A stretch of DNA of 51,139 nucleotides from assembly GCA_002478885.1 (NCBI GenBank), contig DLKC01000030.1, positions 1 to 51,139 of the forward strand, given 5' to 3'. Origin of the DNA: Chitinophagaceae bacterium UBA7600 (GTDB taxonomy: Bacteria; Bacteroidota; Bacteroidia; Chitinophagales; Chitinophagaceae). A program made the position numbers and the translations under genes. Each line of letters begins with the position of its first letter. Within the stretch, counting starts at the first letter, position 1. The notes under the pieces were generated by a model. That model worked only from the letters and a program-made list of their open reading frames with translations, was not told the DNA's origin and searched no databases. Below, in pieces: positions 16,028 to 25,660 of the stretch.

Positions 16028-17947
16028 TTATTTTTGGATTTCAATTTTAAATGATTCAGATTTCTGTTTTGAATTTAGTCTTACTATGTAAAAGCCTGTT
16101 GCAAGTTTGCTTAAATCCAAACTGTAGTTACTTACCTTTGACATCGAACTAATTTCTTTCCGGAACATTACTTTTCTACCCGACAAGTCTGTAACATCTA
16201 TCAGATATTTTTCCTGTTTGAGTGAATTAATTGTAATATTAAATATGCCCCCAGAGGGATTAGGAAAAATATGGAATTCATTGGCTTTATTTGGAGCATT
16301 GGCTTCTGCTATAAGACAGCTTTTGGTTGTAACGTTTAATGCTATGCTAAAAGACAAGCATGTACCATTAGACGCCTTGGCAGTGACGTTTCCTCCATAC
16401 GCGCCAAATTTGACATTTATCGAAGTACCTGTTGATGAACCAACTATTACAGCATCCTGCGGAATTGACCATTTATAAGAAGTGGCTCCTTTTACCGGTC
16501 TAACTGAATATGTATACGTAGATCCTTTACACACAGAACCCGGGCCACCTATGCTATCTGGGCTTGGTGGAGCACAAAGTAATTCCAAAACATCTTCATG
16601 AGGGTAGCCTCCATCTGTACTACCACTGGAGAACGTATGAATTTTTTTAAATTCCGCTGTCGAAGGGTCATAATAAAACACGGTACCCTTGTCGTATTTG
16701 CCTCCGTAAAGCGTAGTTCCATAGAGCCTGCCATTTGAGGTATTTATCAAGCTTCCATCCGGGTTTGATCCTTTTTCCAATCCATTAAAATTAACGGGAT
16801 AACTTTTGCCGAAAACCAAGCTGTTAAATCTGAAGATGTTTCCCTTTCCAAAAGTTCCACCAGCAGAAGTAAGGCCGTAGAAGTCAGAACTGGATACAGT
16901 CGTGGGGATTTCTACTAATTTCCCCTGTGGGAATGAACCAAAATTTTCCTGGTTACCACAAAATTCCAAATTGTTTTGAAAAGTGTGGGTTGTTAAGTTA
17001 AACCGGAAAACCGTTCCGCTATCACATTTGCCTCCATTGAATGTGGTGCCATACAAGTAAATACCTGTTTGGATTAAACTGCCTCTAGGTTTTTGTGCAG
17101 CCGGATTTGCACCAAATTCCCAGTATTGCATAGCCTTATTTGATCTATTGAAACTATATAATACACCTCTATCATTTGTATTGTATCCGCCATTATATGT
17201 TAGTCCATATAGTAGGCCGTCGGTGCCTTGTAATAAAGAACCAACCGGAGTTATTGGGTGAATACCGGAAACAGGATTAAAGTCACTTAATTTGTTAAAC
17301 CGGTTGGAGGCTGGATTGAAGCTAAACAACACTCCGGCCTGATTATTTCCACCGGCAGCGGTTGTTCCATACAACAAGCCATCGTCGCAAAGCAGTAAAC
17401 TGCCGGTTGGGTTAGTCCCAAATGAATGGCCTGTGCCCGTTGCTGCATCAAAATTTACCAGCACCGCATATTCTTCCGTTGCCAGGTTCAGACTAAACAA
17501 AACCCCACCATTATTGGTACCGCCCCTAAACGTCATTCCATATAACTTATTATTTGCTTGTGTAAGATTACCATAAGGCCATGCTCCCTGAGATCCATTA
17601 AATGAATAAATCAAATCAAATTTATCCCCGGAAAGAGATAACTTATAGATGGTACCCTGACCGTAGGCTCCACCTAATGCAGTCATTCCCCATAATTGAG
17701 CATGCGCATTTTTTGGTTCGTTAATACCATCAAAACCATCTTTAATGACGGTGACAGTTTTTTCAATTTCCTTTCCTATAAAACCCATTTCCGGACTTGC
17801 CAGGCTTTCTTTATCTACCCCGGTGTAATTAACCTCTTTGCTGTGGCTACCGAAATTAGTCGCTGCAAAATAGTTTCCCTGGCTGTAAGCATTAGCATGA
17901 AATATTATGCAGGTAATTACTACTGTTAACGTATAAAGCGCTTTCAT
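16028..17947 (-). CDS. GloVer-repeat secreted protein with PKD-like domain and T9SS type A sorting domain
   Basis: 639 residues from ATG 17947 (MKALYTLTVVITCIIFHANAYSQ signal peptide); an ATG two codons upstream at 17953 is also possible, while the long in-frame extension to 18145 has no leader-like sequence. Residues about 85-480 consist of nine or so repeats with GSLIQ..DGLLYGLTYNGG..N.GVLYSFN, the choice-of-anchor GloVer tandem repeat (TIGR03803-like) that forms a beta-propeller. A PKD-like domain follows (GSVCKGSTYTYSVRPVKGAT, YKWSIPQDAVIVG). The last ~75 residues (FHIFPNPSGGIFNITI ... TGFYIVRLNSKQ) are a type A T9SS sorting domain. Surface or secreted; binding partner unknown. Confidence 0.88.
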   Translation of the reverse strand: MKALYTLTVVITCIIFHANAYSQGNYFAATNFGSHSKEVNYTGVDKESLASPEMGFIGKEIEKTVTVIKDGFDGINEPKNAHAQLWGMTALGGAYGQGTIYKLSLSGDKFDLIYSFNGSQGAWPYGNLTQANNKLYGMTFRGGTNNGGVLFSLNLATEEYAVLVNFDAATGTGHSFGTNPTGSLLLCDDGLLYGTTAAGGNNQAGVLFSFNPASNRFNKLSDFNPVSGIHPITPVGSLLQGTDGLLYGLTYNGGYNTNDRGVLYSFNRSNKAMQYWEFGANPAAQKPRGSLIQTGIYLYGTTFNGGKCDSGTVFRFNLTTHTFQNNLEFCGNQENFGSFPQGKLVEIPTTVSSSDFYGLTSAGGTFGKGNIFRFNSLVFGKSYPVNFNGLEKGSNPDGSLINTSNGRLYGTTLYGGKYDKGTVFYYDPSTAEFKKIHTFSSGSTDGGYPHEDVLELLCAPPSPDSIGGPGSVCKGSTYTYSVRPVKGATSYKWSIPQDAVIVGSSTGTSINVKFGAYGGNVTAKASNGTCLSFSIALNVTTKSCLIAEANAPNKANEFHIFPNPSGGIFNITINSLKQEKYLIDVTDLSGRKVMFRKEISSMSKVSNYSLDLSKLATGFYIVRLNSKQKSESFKIEIQK

Positions 17948-18244
17948 AAACATGATTTTTGATTTAAATGATGCATCAAAAATCTGTTCGTGTTTATGTA
18001 TAATCAATACCACATTGGGGTATTTTTTTGAGTTCCGGAACAGGAAACAGATAGCGGATACTTTAATGCAATACACTGAAGTATTTGAAACGACATAGCC
18101 ATCTTCCTGTACAACATTTCCTTTAGATAACCATGTAGGGAACACAAGAAATACACAACAGCTTGTTTCAATTCAGCAGTGAATGTTTATTGGGCACACT
18201 TGATTTGATTGGAGGAGGCGGGTTTTACCGGCGAAATACAAAAA

Positions 18245-20593
18245 TTATTTCAGCAGGTTGTCGTCAAACAATTTTAAAATCCTTTTGTATTCGTCGGTCC
18301 AACTGCTCGGTTCAACAAAGCCATGGTCTTCAACCGGGTAGGCCGCCAGTTCCCAATTGTTTTTACCAAGCTCAATAAGCCGTTGTGCCAGCCGCACCGC
18401 ATCCTGGAAATGTACGTTCTCATCAACCATACCATGGCAAATGAGTAAATGGTTCTGTAACCCGGCAGCGAAATTTATGGGTGAGGAACGCTGGTATGCG
18501 ATACTGTCGTTAAACGGTTCATTGAGTATAGCCGAAGTGTAGCCATGGTTATAGTGGCTCCAATCGGTTACCGGGCGCAGGGCCGCGCCGGCCTTGAATA
18601 CAGCGGGCTGCGTGAACAAAGCCATCAGTGTCATAAAGCCACCATAACTACCACCGTACATACCAATACGCGTTGAATCGATGCCGTATTCTTTTACCAG
18701 GAATCGTGCAGCATCCACTTCATCGTCAAGATCCTTGCCGCCCATGTAACGATAAATACCGGTGCGCCAATTACGGCCATAACCTGCGCTTGCACGATAA
18801 TCAATATCGATCACCGTATAACCCTTATCGGCCAGCAAATTATTGAACATAAATTCATGATAATAATAACTCCACCAGTAATCTACATTTTGCAGGTATC
18901 CCGCGCCGTGTACAAAGATGACTGCGGCGTTGTTTTTCTTTTCCTTTGCAGGTTCATAAATGCGTGCATAAACCTGCGCGCCGTCACGGGCTGTAATAGG
19001 AATAATCTTCGTATCACGCCATGCGTAACTTTTAAATTCATCGCTCATCCCCTTGTTTGTTACCTGTTGCGGTTGTTTACCCGGTGCATTTTCCTGTATA
19101 TACAATTCCCAGGGTTTGTTCTGGTAAGAATAGCGATAGGCGATGTATTTTTCATCGGGTGAAACACTGACTTCGTATCCGCCCGTCATGGAAGTGATCT
19201 TTTGCTTGTTGGTTCCATCGATATTAATACGATAAAAATTTTGCTTGCCCGGGTGTTCTTCATTGCTCAGCAGGTAGAAATATTTTTTATCGCGGCTGAG
19301 TATGGTTTGCTGTATCTCATAGCTGCCGCTGGTTAGCGCTTTTTTTGTTTGGGTACCGATGTCAAAACTATAAAGATGCGAATAGCCGGTGACCTCGCTT
19401 TGAAAGTAATACAACTGGTCGTTGACCCAGCCCTGCTGATCTGAGCTTTCCCAGCCAACACCGGGCCCACCGATCCATGCTTCGTCGTGTTGATGATCGA
19501 CCAGCTTAAGTTTTTTCGTAGCAGTATCAAACTGCATCAGCCACCGGTCTTTGTTATCAACAGATCGTATGTCGGCGATCGCCGCACTGCCGTTACCATT
19601 CCATTCGAAGTAAGCCAAGTACACGGACTTAACAGTAACCGGCGTGTCTTTAAATTTCGAAGGGTAATCCTTCATATAAAGTGGCTTCTCCGTTATACCC
19701 GGGAGCGAATCCGTATTGATCTTTTGTAATGTATCATTTAACCGGTCAAGTACAAACCACTCCGATTTTCCCTGAGGAGCGCCAACATTGGTGCGGCCAG
19801 GGATATCTGTCGTATAACCTGATTCCGTTACATAACTCGGAACAATAGTGGTTTTTTCATTTGCAGCGGGCTCATACAAAACATAGGTAATGAAACGTGT
19901 ATCAGGGCTCGTTTGTACGGACTGTATCTCATTGTCCCCGCTGTAGATGATGTGCAGGGTGTCTTTGTCTTTTATAGCATCGAGGTATGCCTTACGCTTG
20001 TCTTTTTTATCCTTGCGTTCTTTGATAATATCAGATGTTGCAAGTTGCTGCTGTTGCAGAAATTTTTCTTCGGCACTCAGTTTTTTTGCCGGTTTGTTTT
20101 CCTTCTCAAAATCAGTCAGCTGCCTCGTAATACCTGTCTTGATCTCCCAATCAAAAAGATCATCGCCTTTCTGATAGGCAATAGCTTCACCGTTCAGCAC
20201 AAACACCGGGTTGCTTTCATAGTCGGCTGTTTGCGTTATACGAGTGGTTTTATTCAACAAAACATCCACCAGGTAAATATCACCCTTGTAAGCATAAGCC
20301 AGCTGCGTGTAACTCTTGTTATGCGCTGCGTTGCTTACTGCATTTACAACCTGCCTTTCGTTGTAAGTGGTTTTGAACGGTGCAGCCCCACCCGGCTCAT
20401 ATTTATAGGCAGAATCACTGGTTGCTTTTTCCGGGTTCCATTGAAAGTAAACAGCCTTGCTGTTGTACGACCAGGCAATGCCCGAAGGTGAGGTGCCGAT
20501 CCATTTTGAATCGCGCATGATCTTTTCAACGGTTAGCTGCGAATAGCCTGATACCGATACCAATAAAATAATAACAACGAATAACTTTTTCAT
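18245..20593 (-). CDS. S9 family peptidase (prolyl oligopeptidase/DPP IV-like), A
   Basis: 782 residues with signal peptide MKKLFVVIILLVSVSGYSQ. The N-terminal ~520 residues form a WD40/DPP IV-like propeller (SPDTRFITYVLYEP, SPDEKYIAYRYSYQ). The C-terminal alpha/beta-hydrolase domain has the triad Ser649 (GMYGGSYGGFM), Asp724 (HGMVDENVHF) and His757 (EDHGFVEP). Such enzymes release dipeptides or cut short peptides, often after proline, in the periplasm. It sits 492 bp upstream (in transcription order downstream) of a second S9 gene and likely shares a role in peptide use, but the gap with repeats argues against one simple operon. Confidence 0.93.
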   Translation of the reverse strand: MKKLFVVIILLVSVSGYSQLTVEKIMRDSKWIGTSPSGIAWSYNSKAVYFQWNPEKATSDSAYKYEPGGAAPFKTTYNERQVVNAVSNAAHNKSYTQLAYAYKGDIYLVDVLLNKTTRITQTADYESNPVFVLNGEAIAYQKGDDLFDWEIKTGITRQLTDFEKENKPAKKLSAEEKFLQQQQLATSDIIKERKDKKDKRKAYLDAIKDKDTLHIIYSGDNEIQSVQTSPDTRFITYVLYEPAANEKTTIVPSYVTESGYTTDIPGRTNVGAPQGKSEWFVLDRLNDTLQKINTDSLPGITEKPLYMKDYPSKFKDTPVTVKSVYLAYFEWNGNGSAAIADIRSVDNKDRWLMQFDTATKKLKLVDHQHDEAWIGGPGVGWESSDQQGWVNDQLYYFQSEVTGYSHLYSFDIGTQTKKALTSGSYEIQQTILSRDKKYFYLLSNEEHPGKQNFYRINIDGTNKQKITSMTGGYEVSVSPDEKYIAYRYSYQNKPWELYIQENAPGKQPQQVTNKGMSDEFKSYAWRDTKIIPITARDGAQVYARIYEPAKEKKNNAAVIFVHGAGYLQNVDYWWSYYYHEFMFNNLLADKGYTVIDIDYRASAGYGRNWRTGIYRYMGGKDLDDEVDAARFLVKEYGIDSTRIGMYGGSYGGFMTLMALFTQPAVFKAGAALRPVTDWSHYNHGYTSAILNEPFNDSIAYQRSSPINFAAGLQNHLLICHGMVDENVHFQDAVRLAQRLIELGKNNWELAAYPVEDHGFVEPSSWTDEYKRILKLFDDNLLK

Positions 20594-20685
20594 GAATTCA
20601 TTTTTCCTGTCAAGAGAATTGGAAGGCCAGCCAAATTAGTGAAATTTTCAGGAGCCGGGCATTTGATTTACTATAGGGCTTTCGC

Positions 20686-20732
20686 TGCGCGAAGTGCCGG
20701 CTTGTACGGCATTGCACTCTTGTACTGCATTG
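20686..20732 (+). repeat. TGCCGG-type dispersed repeat (diverged copy)
   Basis: TGCGCGAAGTGCCGGCTTG, then TACGGCATTGCACTCTTGTA and CTGCATTGC. It matches 23423-23471 with a few changes; together the two copies bracket the S9 gene B in direct orientation. Confidence 0.85.
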
Positions 20733-20828
20733 CCTTTGGCAGCTATACAAAAAGTTCATACGGCTTTCTTCGGGCAACCGCGGCAGTATGGCAGTATGAA
20801 AGCCTGGCTCATAAAAACAATCACTTTC

Positions 20829-20900
20829 TTACCTCAACTCAAAATCCAATAGGGGCTGCTGCCCCGGTAAATGTTCTACAAAACAATTCCATTTCTTTTT
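20829..20900 (-). pseudogene. Remnant of a duplicated S9 peptidase C-terminus
   Basis: On the minus strand this reads KKKWNCFVEHLPGQQP then LLDFELR and a TAA stop, against KKKWNYFVEHLLGQQP then IWDFELR and a stop at the end of the intact S9 gene ending at 21086. Four of 23 residues differ and the frame is kept. Similarity continues about 25 bases past the stop (CTTAC, AGCCTGGC) and breaks off at about 20900, where unrelated sequence begins. It is the tail of a lost tandem S9 gene or of a partial duplication. Confidence 0.85.
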
Positions 20901-20964
20901 TCTGTTCTCACTGAGTTTCCCGCCAGGGACTCTGTGAAAGGTCTTAAGCGAATGCGATTATATG

Positions 20965-20999
20965 TCCACAGTCTTTGCGATGCATAACGTTGTGAGAAC
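20965..20999 (+). repeat. Hairpin-family repeat (diverged copy 4)
   Basis: TCCACAGTCTTTGCGATGCA then TAACGTTGTGAGAAC; a decayed relative of 14973-15014. Confidence 0.55.
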
Positions 21000-21024
21000 C
21001 TCCTGAACAAAGTTCCGAACGATG

Positions 21025-21040
21025 AAGTGAGTGACACAAC
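21025..21040 (-). repeat. Short repeat core GTTGTGTCACTCACTT
   Basis: Exact reverse-complement match to the core at 8146-8161 and 14924-14939. Confidence 0.75.
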
Positions 21041-21085
21041 AGGCGATGCCAAAAAATACAAAAGCCTGGCAAAAAAATCACACCC

Positions 21086-23335
21086 TTACCTCAACTCAAA
21101 ATCCCATATCGGCTGCTGCCCCAGTAAATGCTCTACAAAATAATTCCATTTCTTTTTGGTGAAATAGTCGTTGTAAATACCGGTGTATCCGTGATGCTGG
21201 CTGGGAAGAATAAGCATATCAAACTCCTTGTTGGCTTTTATTAATGCTTCGGCCAGTTTAAAGGTCGCGGAAGGATTTACATTCTCATCGATACCGCCGT
21301 GGGTGATGAGCAATTTCCCTTTAAGGTTGCCTGCCATTGTTATGTTGGAAACGAGATTGTATGTTGAGTCAACGGGCCAGCCCATATACATTTCGGGCCA
21401 CCAGTCTTTTTCCATCCTGAAATCATGATCGGCGGAACTGGCAACGGCAACTTTGTAAAAATCAGGAAACTCAAGCACAGCATGTCCTGCATCGTAACCA
21501 CCCGCTGAATGGCCAAAGATGCCGACCCTGTCAGCATCAACCCAGGCATATTTTTTTGCCAACTCTTTTATGGCAAGCACATGATCGGTGAGGTTCTTTC
21601 CCATATTCTTGTACGAGACATTGTGAAACGCTTTTGAACGGCCAGCCGTTCCCATGCCGTCAACACATACCACAATAAAACCCAGTTCAGCCATGGCCTG
21701 GTTATTCCTGGCAAGTGTTGACATAAATGTGCGCGGGAACATATTGGTATGTGGACCGGTATACGACTGATCGATCACCGGGTATTTTTTGGAAGGATCA
21801 AAGTTGGTGGGTTTCCATATCGCGCCATAAATAGTGGTAACGCTGTCTCTTGCAGTGGCTGTAAAAGTCTCTGTGAAATGAAAGCCCGTTGCCATCAAAT
21901 CATCAATATTTGCCTTGCAGAGTTCTTTTATGATTTTGCCCGATGTTGTTTCCCTGAGCACTGTTCTTGTTGGCTGGTCCGGGGCAGAGAAATTGTCGGT
22001 AAAATATTTTCCGCCGGGAGATACGGCAATATCGTGATTGGCATTTTCCGGTGTGAGCAATGCAAAGCCTTTTCCATCTATGCCCGTTTTATATAAGTGC
22101 TGATAGTATGGATTGCGGCCGGGTTCTTTTCCAGAAGCAAGAAAGAAGATCGTCTTTGTTTTTTTATCAACTGAATAAATACTGTTGATGTAATAAGCGC
22201 CACTGGTTATTGCTGTAAGCATTTTGGTTTTTAAATCCAGCGAATACAACTGGCGCCAGCCGTCTTTTTCTGAGAGGATGATTATTTTTCCAAACTCTTC
22301 CTGAAGCATAGAAGCATAACCGTCGATGTTCGTTGTGCTTTTTTCGTGGTAGAGTAATTCATTGATCTTTTTGTTAAGGTCAAGGCGATAAAGGTCAACC
22401 TGCCGGTAACCCCGCGGATAGTTTTCACAATAAATAATGCCCGGCTCTTTTGACCATTCAAATGATGCCTGGTTAACATTACGAAATTCGTTATGCACGG
22501 TTTCCCCGCCGGTTTCGATATTAAAAGTAACCGGCGTCATATAAACCATATCGGTATCGCCGGGAGAGCCCCGGTAATACGAAAGCAGTTTTGCCCTGTA
22601 CAGCGTATCTACACTCCAATCGAGCAAATACATTTTTTGCCCTTTGCGCAGATCGCAGATATAAGTCTGAATCCATTTTGAATCGGGTGACCAGCTAACA
22701 GCAAAATGCGGTGGCCGTTCGCCATTTTCTCCTTCCATGATTTCGCCCCAGCCATACCAGCTCGCATATTCATAATTTTTAAACCCATCGGTACTTAATT
22801 GTTTTAATGCGCCCGTTTCAACAGATTTAATGTACAAATTATAGTTTTTGGCATAAGCGATCCATTTGCCATCAGGAGACTTTGATTCGAACTCATTCTC
22901 GGTTGCACTGACTGCGTTTGACAGTTGATTATTGTTTAGATCAAGCAGGTAATCTTTTCCTGCTGTGGTAAAGGAGAGCTTGTTTTTGTCAATATATTTT
23001 AAATCGTCCAGTGGAAGATCGTTTGATTGCACCGTCTTTTTTAATGAATCGGTAAGCAGGCTGGCAACACGTTGTTGGTCAAACAACGGTTCCACCTGCA
23101 TTTTCTCCAGGTCAATTTTATTGAAAAGTTTTCCGTCTTTGCTTTGCGTGATGAATGCAAAACCTGTACTGTCGCCCGACCACAGTGGCTGCACATGCAG
23201 GTTAAAAACTTTTTTATTGTTCAGGTTCTGGAAAAGAAAACCTGCAGCTCTTGCATAATCATTCTTTGTAATGCCCTGCGCTACGGAGGTATAAGCCATA
23301 AACAGGAAACTCATGAAAGAAAAGCACTGCTTCAT
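21086..23335 (-). CDS. S9 family peptidase (prolyl oligopeptidase/DPP IV-like), B
   Basis: 749 residues, signal peptide MKQCFSFMSFLFMAYTSVAQ. Residues about 80-480 are the DPP IV N-terminal propeller (SPDGKWIAYAKNYNLYI, AVSWSPDSKWIQTYICD, SPGGKYFTDNFS). The hydrolase domain has Ser610 (GIFGHSAGGYDA), Asp683 (HGGIDENVNP) and His715 (SQHHGYTG). The DPP IV N-terminal hallmark and length fit dipeptidyl-peptidase IV-like enzymes, but specificity is not proven. Periplasmic. It is divergent in sequence from S9 peptidase A, so the two are not recent copies; the recent partial copy is the remnant at 20829-20900. Confidence 0.93.
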   Translation of the reverse strand: MKQCFSFMSFLFMAYTSVAQGITKNDYARAAGFLFQNLNNKKVFNLHVQPLWSGDSTGFAFITQSKDGKLFNKIDLEKMQVEPLFDQQRVASLLTDSLKKTVQSNDLPLDDLKYIDKNKLSFTTAGKDYLLDLNNNQLSNAVSATENEFESKSPDGKWIAYAKNYNLYIKSVETGALKQLSTDGFKNYEYASWYGWGEIMEGENGERPPHFAVSWSPDSKWIQTYICDLRKGQKMYLLDWSVDTLYRAKLLSYYRGSPGDTDMVYMTPVTFNIETGGETVHNEFRNVNQASFEWSKEPGIIYCENYPRGYRQVDLYRLDLNKKINELLYHEKSTTNIDGYASMLQEEFGKIIILSEKDGWRQLYSLDLKTKMLTAITSGAYYINSIYSVDKKTKTIFFLASGKEPGRNPYYQHLYKTGIDGKGFALLTPENANHDIAVSPGGKYFTDNFSAPDQPTRTVLRETTSGKIIKELCKANIDDLMATGFHFTETFTATARDSVTTIYGAIWKPTNFDPSKKYPVIDQSYTGPHTNMFPRTFMSTLARNNQAMAELGFIVVCVDGMGTAGRSKAFHNVSYKNMGKNLTDHVLAIKELAKKYAWVDADRVGIFGHSAGGYDAGHAVLEFPDFYKVAVASSADHDFRMEKDWWPEMYMGWPVDSTYNLVSNITMAGNLKGKLLITHGGIDENVNPSATFKLAEALIKANKEFDMLILPSQHHGYTGIYNDYFTKKKWNYFVEHLLGQQPIWDFELR

Positions 23336-23815
23336 ACAATTGTTTTTAATCGTATAAATATACTTATTTGAAAAGCTGGTAAAATTTTATAAGCTCGGCA
23401 TTCAATTAATATGCGTCTTTTATTGCGCGAAGTGCCGGCTTATCCGGCATCGCACGCTTGTAGTGCATCGCTTTGAGCAGCGAGACAAAAAAAACAGCAC
23501 ACATATCGTTTCCTGGCTTTTGCAGCCTTGTTACTTTTTTAATAAAGCTATCAGTGGAATAAATCACCTCATAGCCAATTCAAGTAAATTTTTTTTGTCG
23601 TTTTTGGACAAAGAATTTTCAGTAGTGCTTTCTTCGAAATGAAGACTATTGAACATAACGCACAAGTGAGTAACATACCGGATAGCTATCAGTCTCAGGG
23701 TTTTTGTGCTGCCATGAAAATGGAACCTCGAACCGAGCGTGGCAACAACAGATGCCACAAAGAACAAAAGCTGGCTACATAATTACACATTATTCATCAT
23801 TGATCATTCACCACC
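23336..23815. other. Intergenic region with repeats
   Basis: 480 bp with the TGCCGG repeat 23423-23471, a weak GTTGYGTC-like core near 23664, a sequence GAACCGAGCGTGGCAAC near 23729 that recurs inverted at the right edge of the window (about 51109-51137), and a 14-base motif CATCATTGATCATT at 23795 that is also found tandemly at 42131. No gene seen. Confidence 0.7.
23423..23471 (+). repeat. TGCCGG-type dispersed repeat (best copy)
   Basis: TTGCGCGAAG, then the palindrome TGCCGG-CTTAT-CCGGCA (23433-23449), then TCGCACGCTTGTAGTGCATCGC. Used here as the reference copy. Confidence 0.9.
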
Positions 23816-25660
23816 TCACCATCCAATACCATAATCATCTTCGTAATTGCTTGCCGCGCCCCAGAAACTGCTGTGTTTGTTATCCAGGTAAATAGCGGTG
23901 ATTGGGCCCGATGTACGGTCTGCAAAGCGCAACGTATAACCCATTTGTTTTAACTCTTTCTGAGTCCATGCAGGCGTATTGTTATTGAGGAGTATAACGC
24001 CCGGCTTTGGTTTGCGGTCCTGGTCGCCGAGCGATAAAAAGAATTGATACGTGTTGATGTTCGGCGCTTCGGTGGCTTCCTGAACGTTCATACCAAACTC
24101 GGTCATATTGAGGAAGCATTGCAAGAGATTCTGATCCTGCGTGTCGCCGCCCTGCACACTGAAACAATACAGTGGCTTGCCATCTTTTAACGCGAGTGTG
24201 GGCGTAAGCGTTACCCTCGGTCTTTTGCCGGGCTGCACCACGTTAAAAGGATTGAGCGCCGAATCACAAACAAAACTCTGCATGCGCTGGCTCATGCCGA
24301 CACCTGTTTTACCGGCGATGCAAGCCGGTAGCCAACCGCCACTCGGTGTTACGGAAACAACCCAGCCATCTTTATCTGCTGCCTGTACAGAGGTAGTGCC
24401 TGCCCACACATTGCTCATATAACGATCGGTGATGGCGAGATCGGTATTCGGTGCATTGATAACCCCCCATTGCTGCAGGTAGTTGTTATAAGGATTTGTT
24501 TTTCCTTCGAACGGGTAAGGGTCGCCGGGCTTAATGGCCGGATCATTTTTATCAGGATTAATTTGAGATGCACGTTGCTTCGCATATTCTTTCGAAAGCA
24601 GGCCTTTGATCGGAATACCGGGCGAAAAATAGGGATCGCCATAATAAAAATCACGGTCAGCAAAAGCAAGGCTCATGGCCTGGTAAACGGTATGTATGTA
24701 TCGCGTAGAGTTATAACCCATGCTTTTGAGATCGAAGTTTTCAAGAATGTTCAACGCCTGCAACATGGCCGGCCCCTGCGTCCATTGCTGCAACTTGTAT
24801 ACGTCGATGCCTTTGTAATTTATTTTAAGCGGCTCTTCTATCATCACTTTCCATTTTGCAAGATCATCCACAGTTATAAGTCCACCCTGTTCCTGGCAAC
24901 CCCGTGTAAATTCCCTGGCGATATCGCCTTTGTAAAAACGATCATATGCGGCGTAGATAGCCTCTTTACGTGTCTTCCCTTTTTTCAATGCATCCTGTTC
25001 CGCCTCTACCATTTTGGTCAGTGTTTCATACAGGTCTTTCTGCTGAAAAATCTCACCAGCTTCAGGCGCTTCCCTTTTCTCACCGGGATGTGTAAGAAAA
25101 ACCGCTTTTGAATACGGCCATGTTTTCAGCATGTCTTTATTTTTTTCAATACTGTTGGCGGTTTGCGGTTCTATAGGGTAGCCATCGGCCATTTGTATGG
25201 CAGGTCCGAGCACATCCTTTAAACTCATGGTACCGTATTCTGCAAGCATGGTGCAAATGCCACCAGGCGTACCCGGCGTTACGGCTGCAAGCGGACCGTA
25301 TTCCGGCGGATAGTTCATTCCTTTCTCTTTAAAGAATTTTGCCGTAGCGCCGGTGGGCGCCATTCCAAGTGCGTTGATGGCAATTACTTTTTTTGTATTA
25401 GGGTTGTAGATCAGTGCCTGTGTTTCACCACCCCAGCTTAGCACGTCCCACATAGTGCAGGTTGCCGCGATCATGGCACATGCAGCATCAACAGCATTGC
25501 CGCCTTTTTGAAAAATAATGGAGCCGGCTGTGGCTGCCAATGGCTTGCCTGTTACGGCCATCCAGTTTTTGCCATAAATAATCGGCTTTTGTGTTTGCTG
25601 TGCCATGACGCATGTAGTGATCACTGCTAACAAAATAACGTGGACAATCTGCCTTCTCAT
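23816..25660 (-). CDS. Gamma-glutamyltransferase family protein
   Basis: 614 residues from ATG 25660 (MRRQIVHVILLAVITTCVMAQ signal peptide); an upstream in-frame start at 25783 would bury the signal peptide 41 residues in and is rejected. The N-nucleophile signature is GTTSVQAADKDGWVVSVTPS, with Thr422 as likely self-processing nucleophile. Upstream motifs GGNAVDAACAMIAATCT and GTPGGICTM are typical of the family. The later loop reads VQGGDTQDQN rather than the GSPGG seen in classical Ggt, so this belongs to the broader family (glutathione hydrolases, cephalosporin acylase-like) and the substrate is open. Periplasmic after export. Its neighbours on the same strand are two S9 peptidases, consistent with peptide or glutathione breakdown. 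Confidence 0.88.
   Translation of the reverse strand: MRRQIVHVILLAVITTCVMAQQTQKPIIYGKNWMAVTGKPLAATAGSIIFQKGGNAVDAACAMIAATCTMWDVLSWGGETQALIYNPNTKKVIAINALGMAPTGATAKFFKEKGMNYPPEYGPLAAVTPGTPGGICTMLAEYGTMSLKDVLGPAIQMADGYPIEPQTANSIEKNKDMLKTWPYSKAVFLTHPGEKREAPEAGEIFQQKDLYETLTKMVEAEQDALKKGKTRKEAIYAAYDRFYKGDIAREFTRGCQEQGGLITVDDLAKWKVMIEEPLKINYKGIDVYKLQQWTQGPAMLQALNILENFDLKSMGYNSTRYIHTVYQAMSLAFADRDFYYGDPYFSPGIPIKGLLSKEYAKQRASQINPDKNDPAIKPGDPYPFEGKTNPYNNYLQQWGVINAPNTDLAITDRYMSNVWAGTTSVQAADKDGWVVSVTPSGGWLPACIAGKTGVGMSQRMQSFVCDSALNPFNVVQPGKRPRVTLTPTLALKDGKPLYCFSVQGGDTQDQNLLQCFLNMTEFGMNVQEATEAPNINTYQFFLSLGDQDRKPKPGVILLNNNTPAWTQKELKQMGYTLRFADRTSGPITAIYLDNKHSSFWGAASNYEDDYGIGW

Larger units (their letters stand above)
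20594..21085. other. Intergenic region with S9 gene remnant and repeats
   Basis: 492 bp. It holds a TGCCGG-type repeat (20686-20732), a 24-codon remnant of an S9 peptidase C-terminus (20829-20900), a hairpin-family element (20965-20999) and a GTTGTGTCACTCACTT core in reverse (21025-21040). Confidence 0.8.

Noticed and set aside
17948..18145. 66-residue N-terminal extension of the GloVer protein.
   Set aside because: It places a clear signal peptide in the middle of the protein.
19913..20491. 192-codon plus-strand frame opposite S9 peptidase A.
   Set aside because: Antisense shadow with Phe/Cys-rich composition in a gene with full S9 features.
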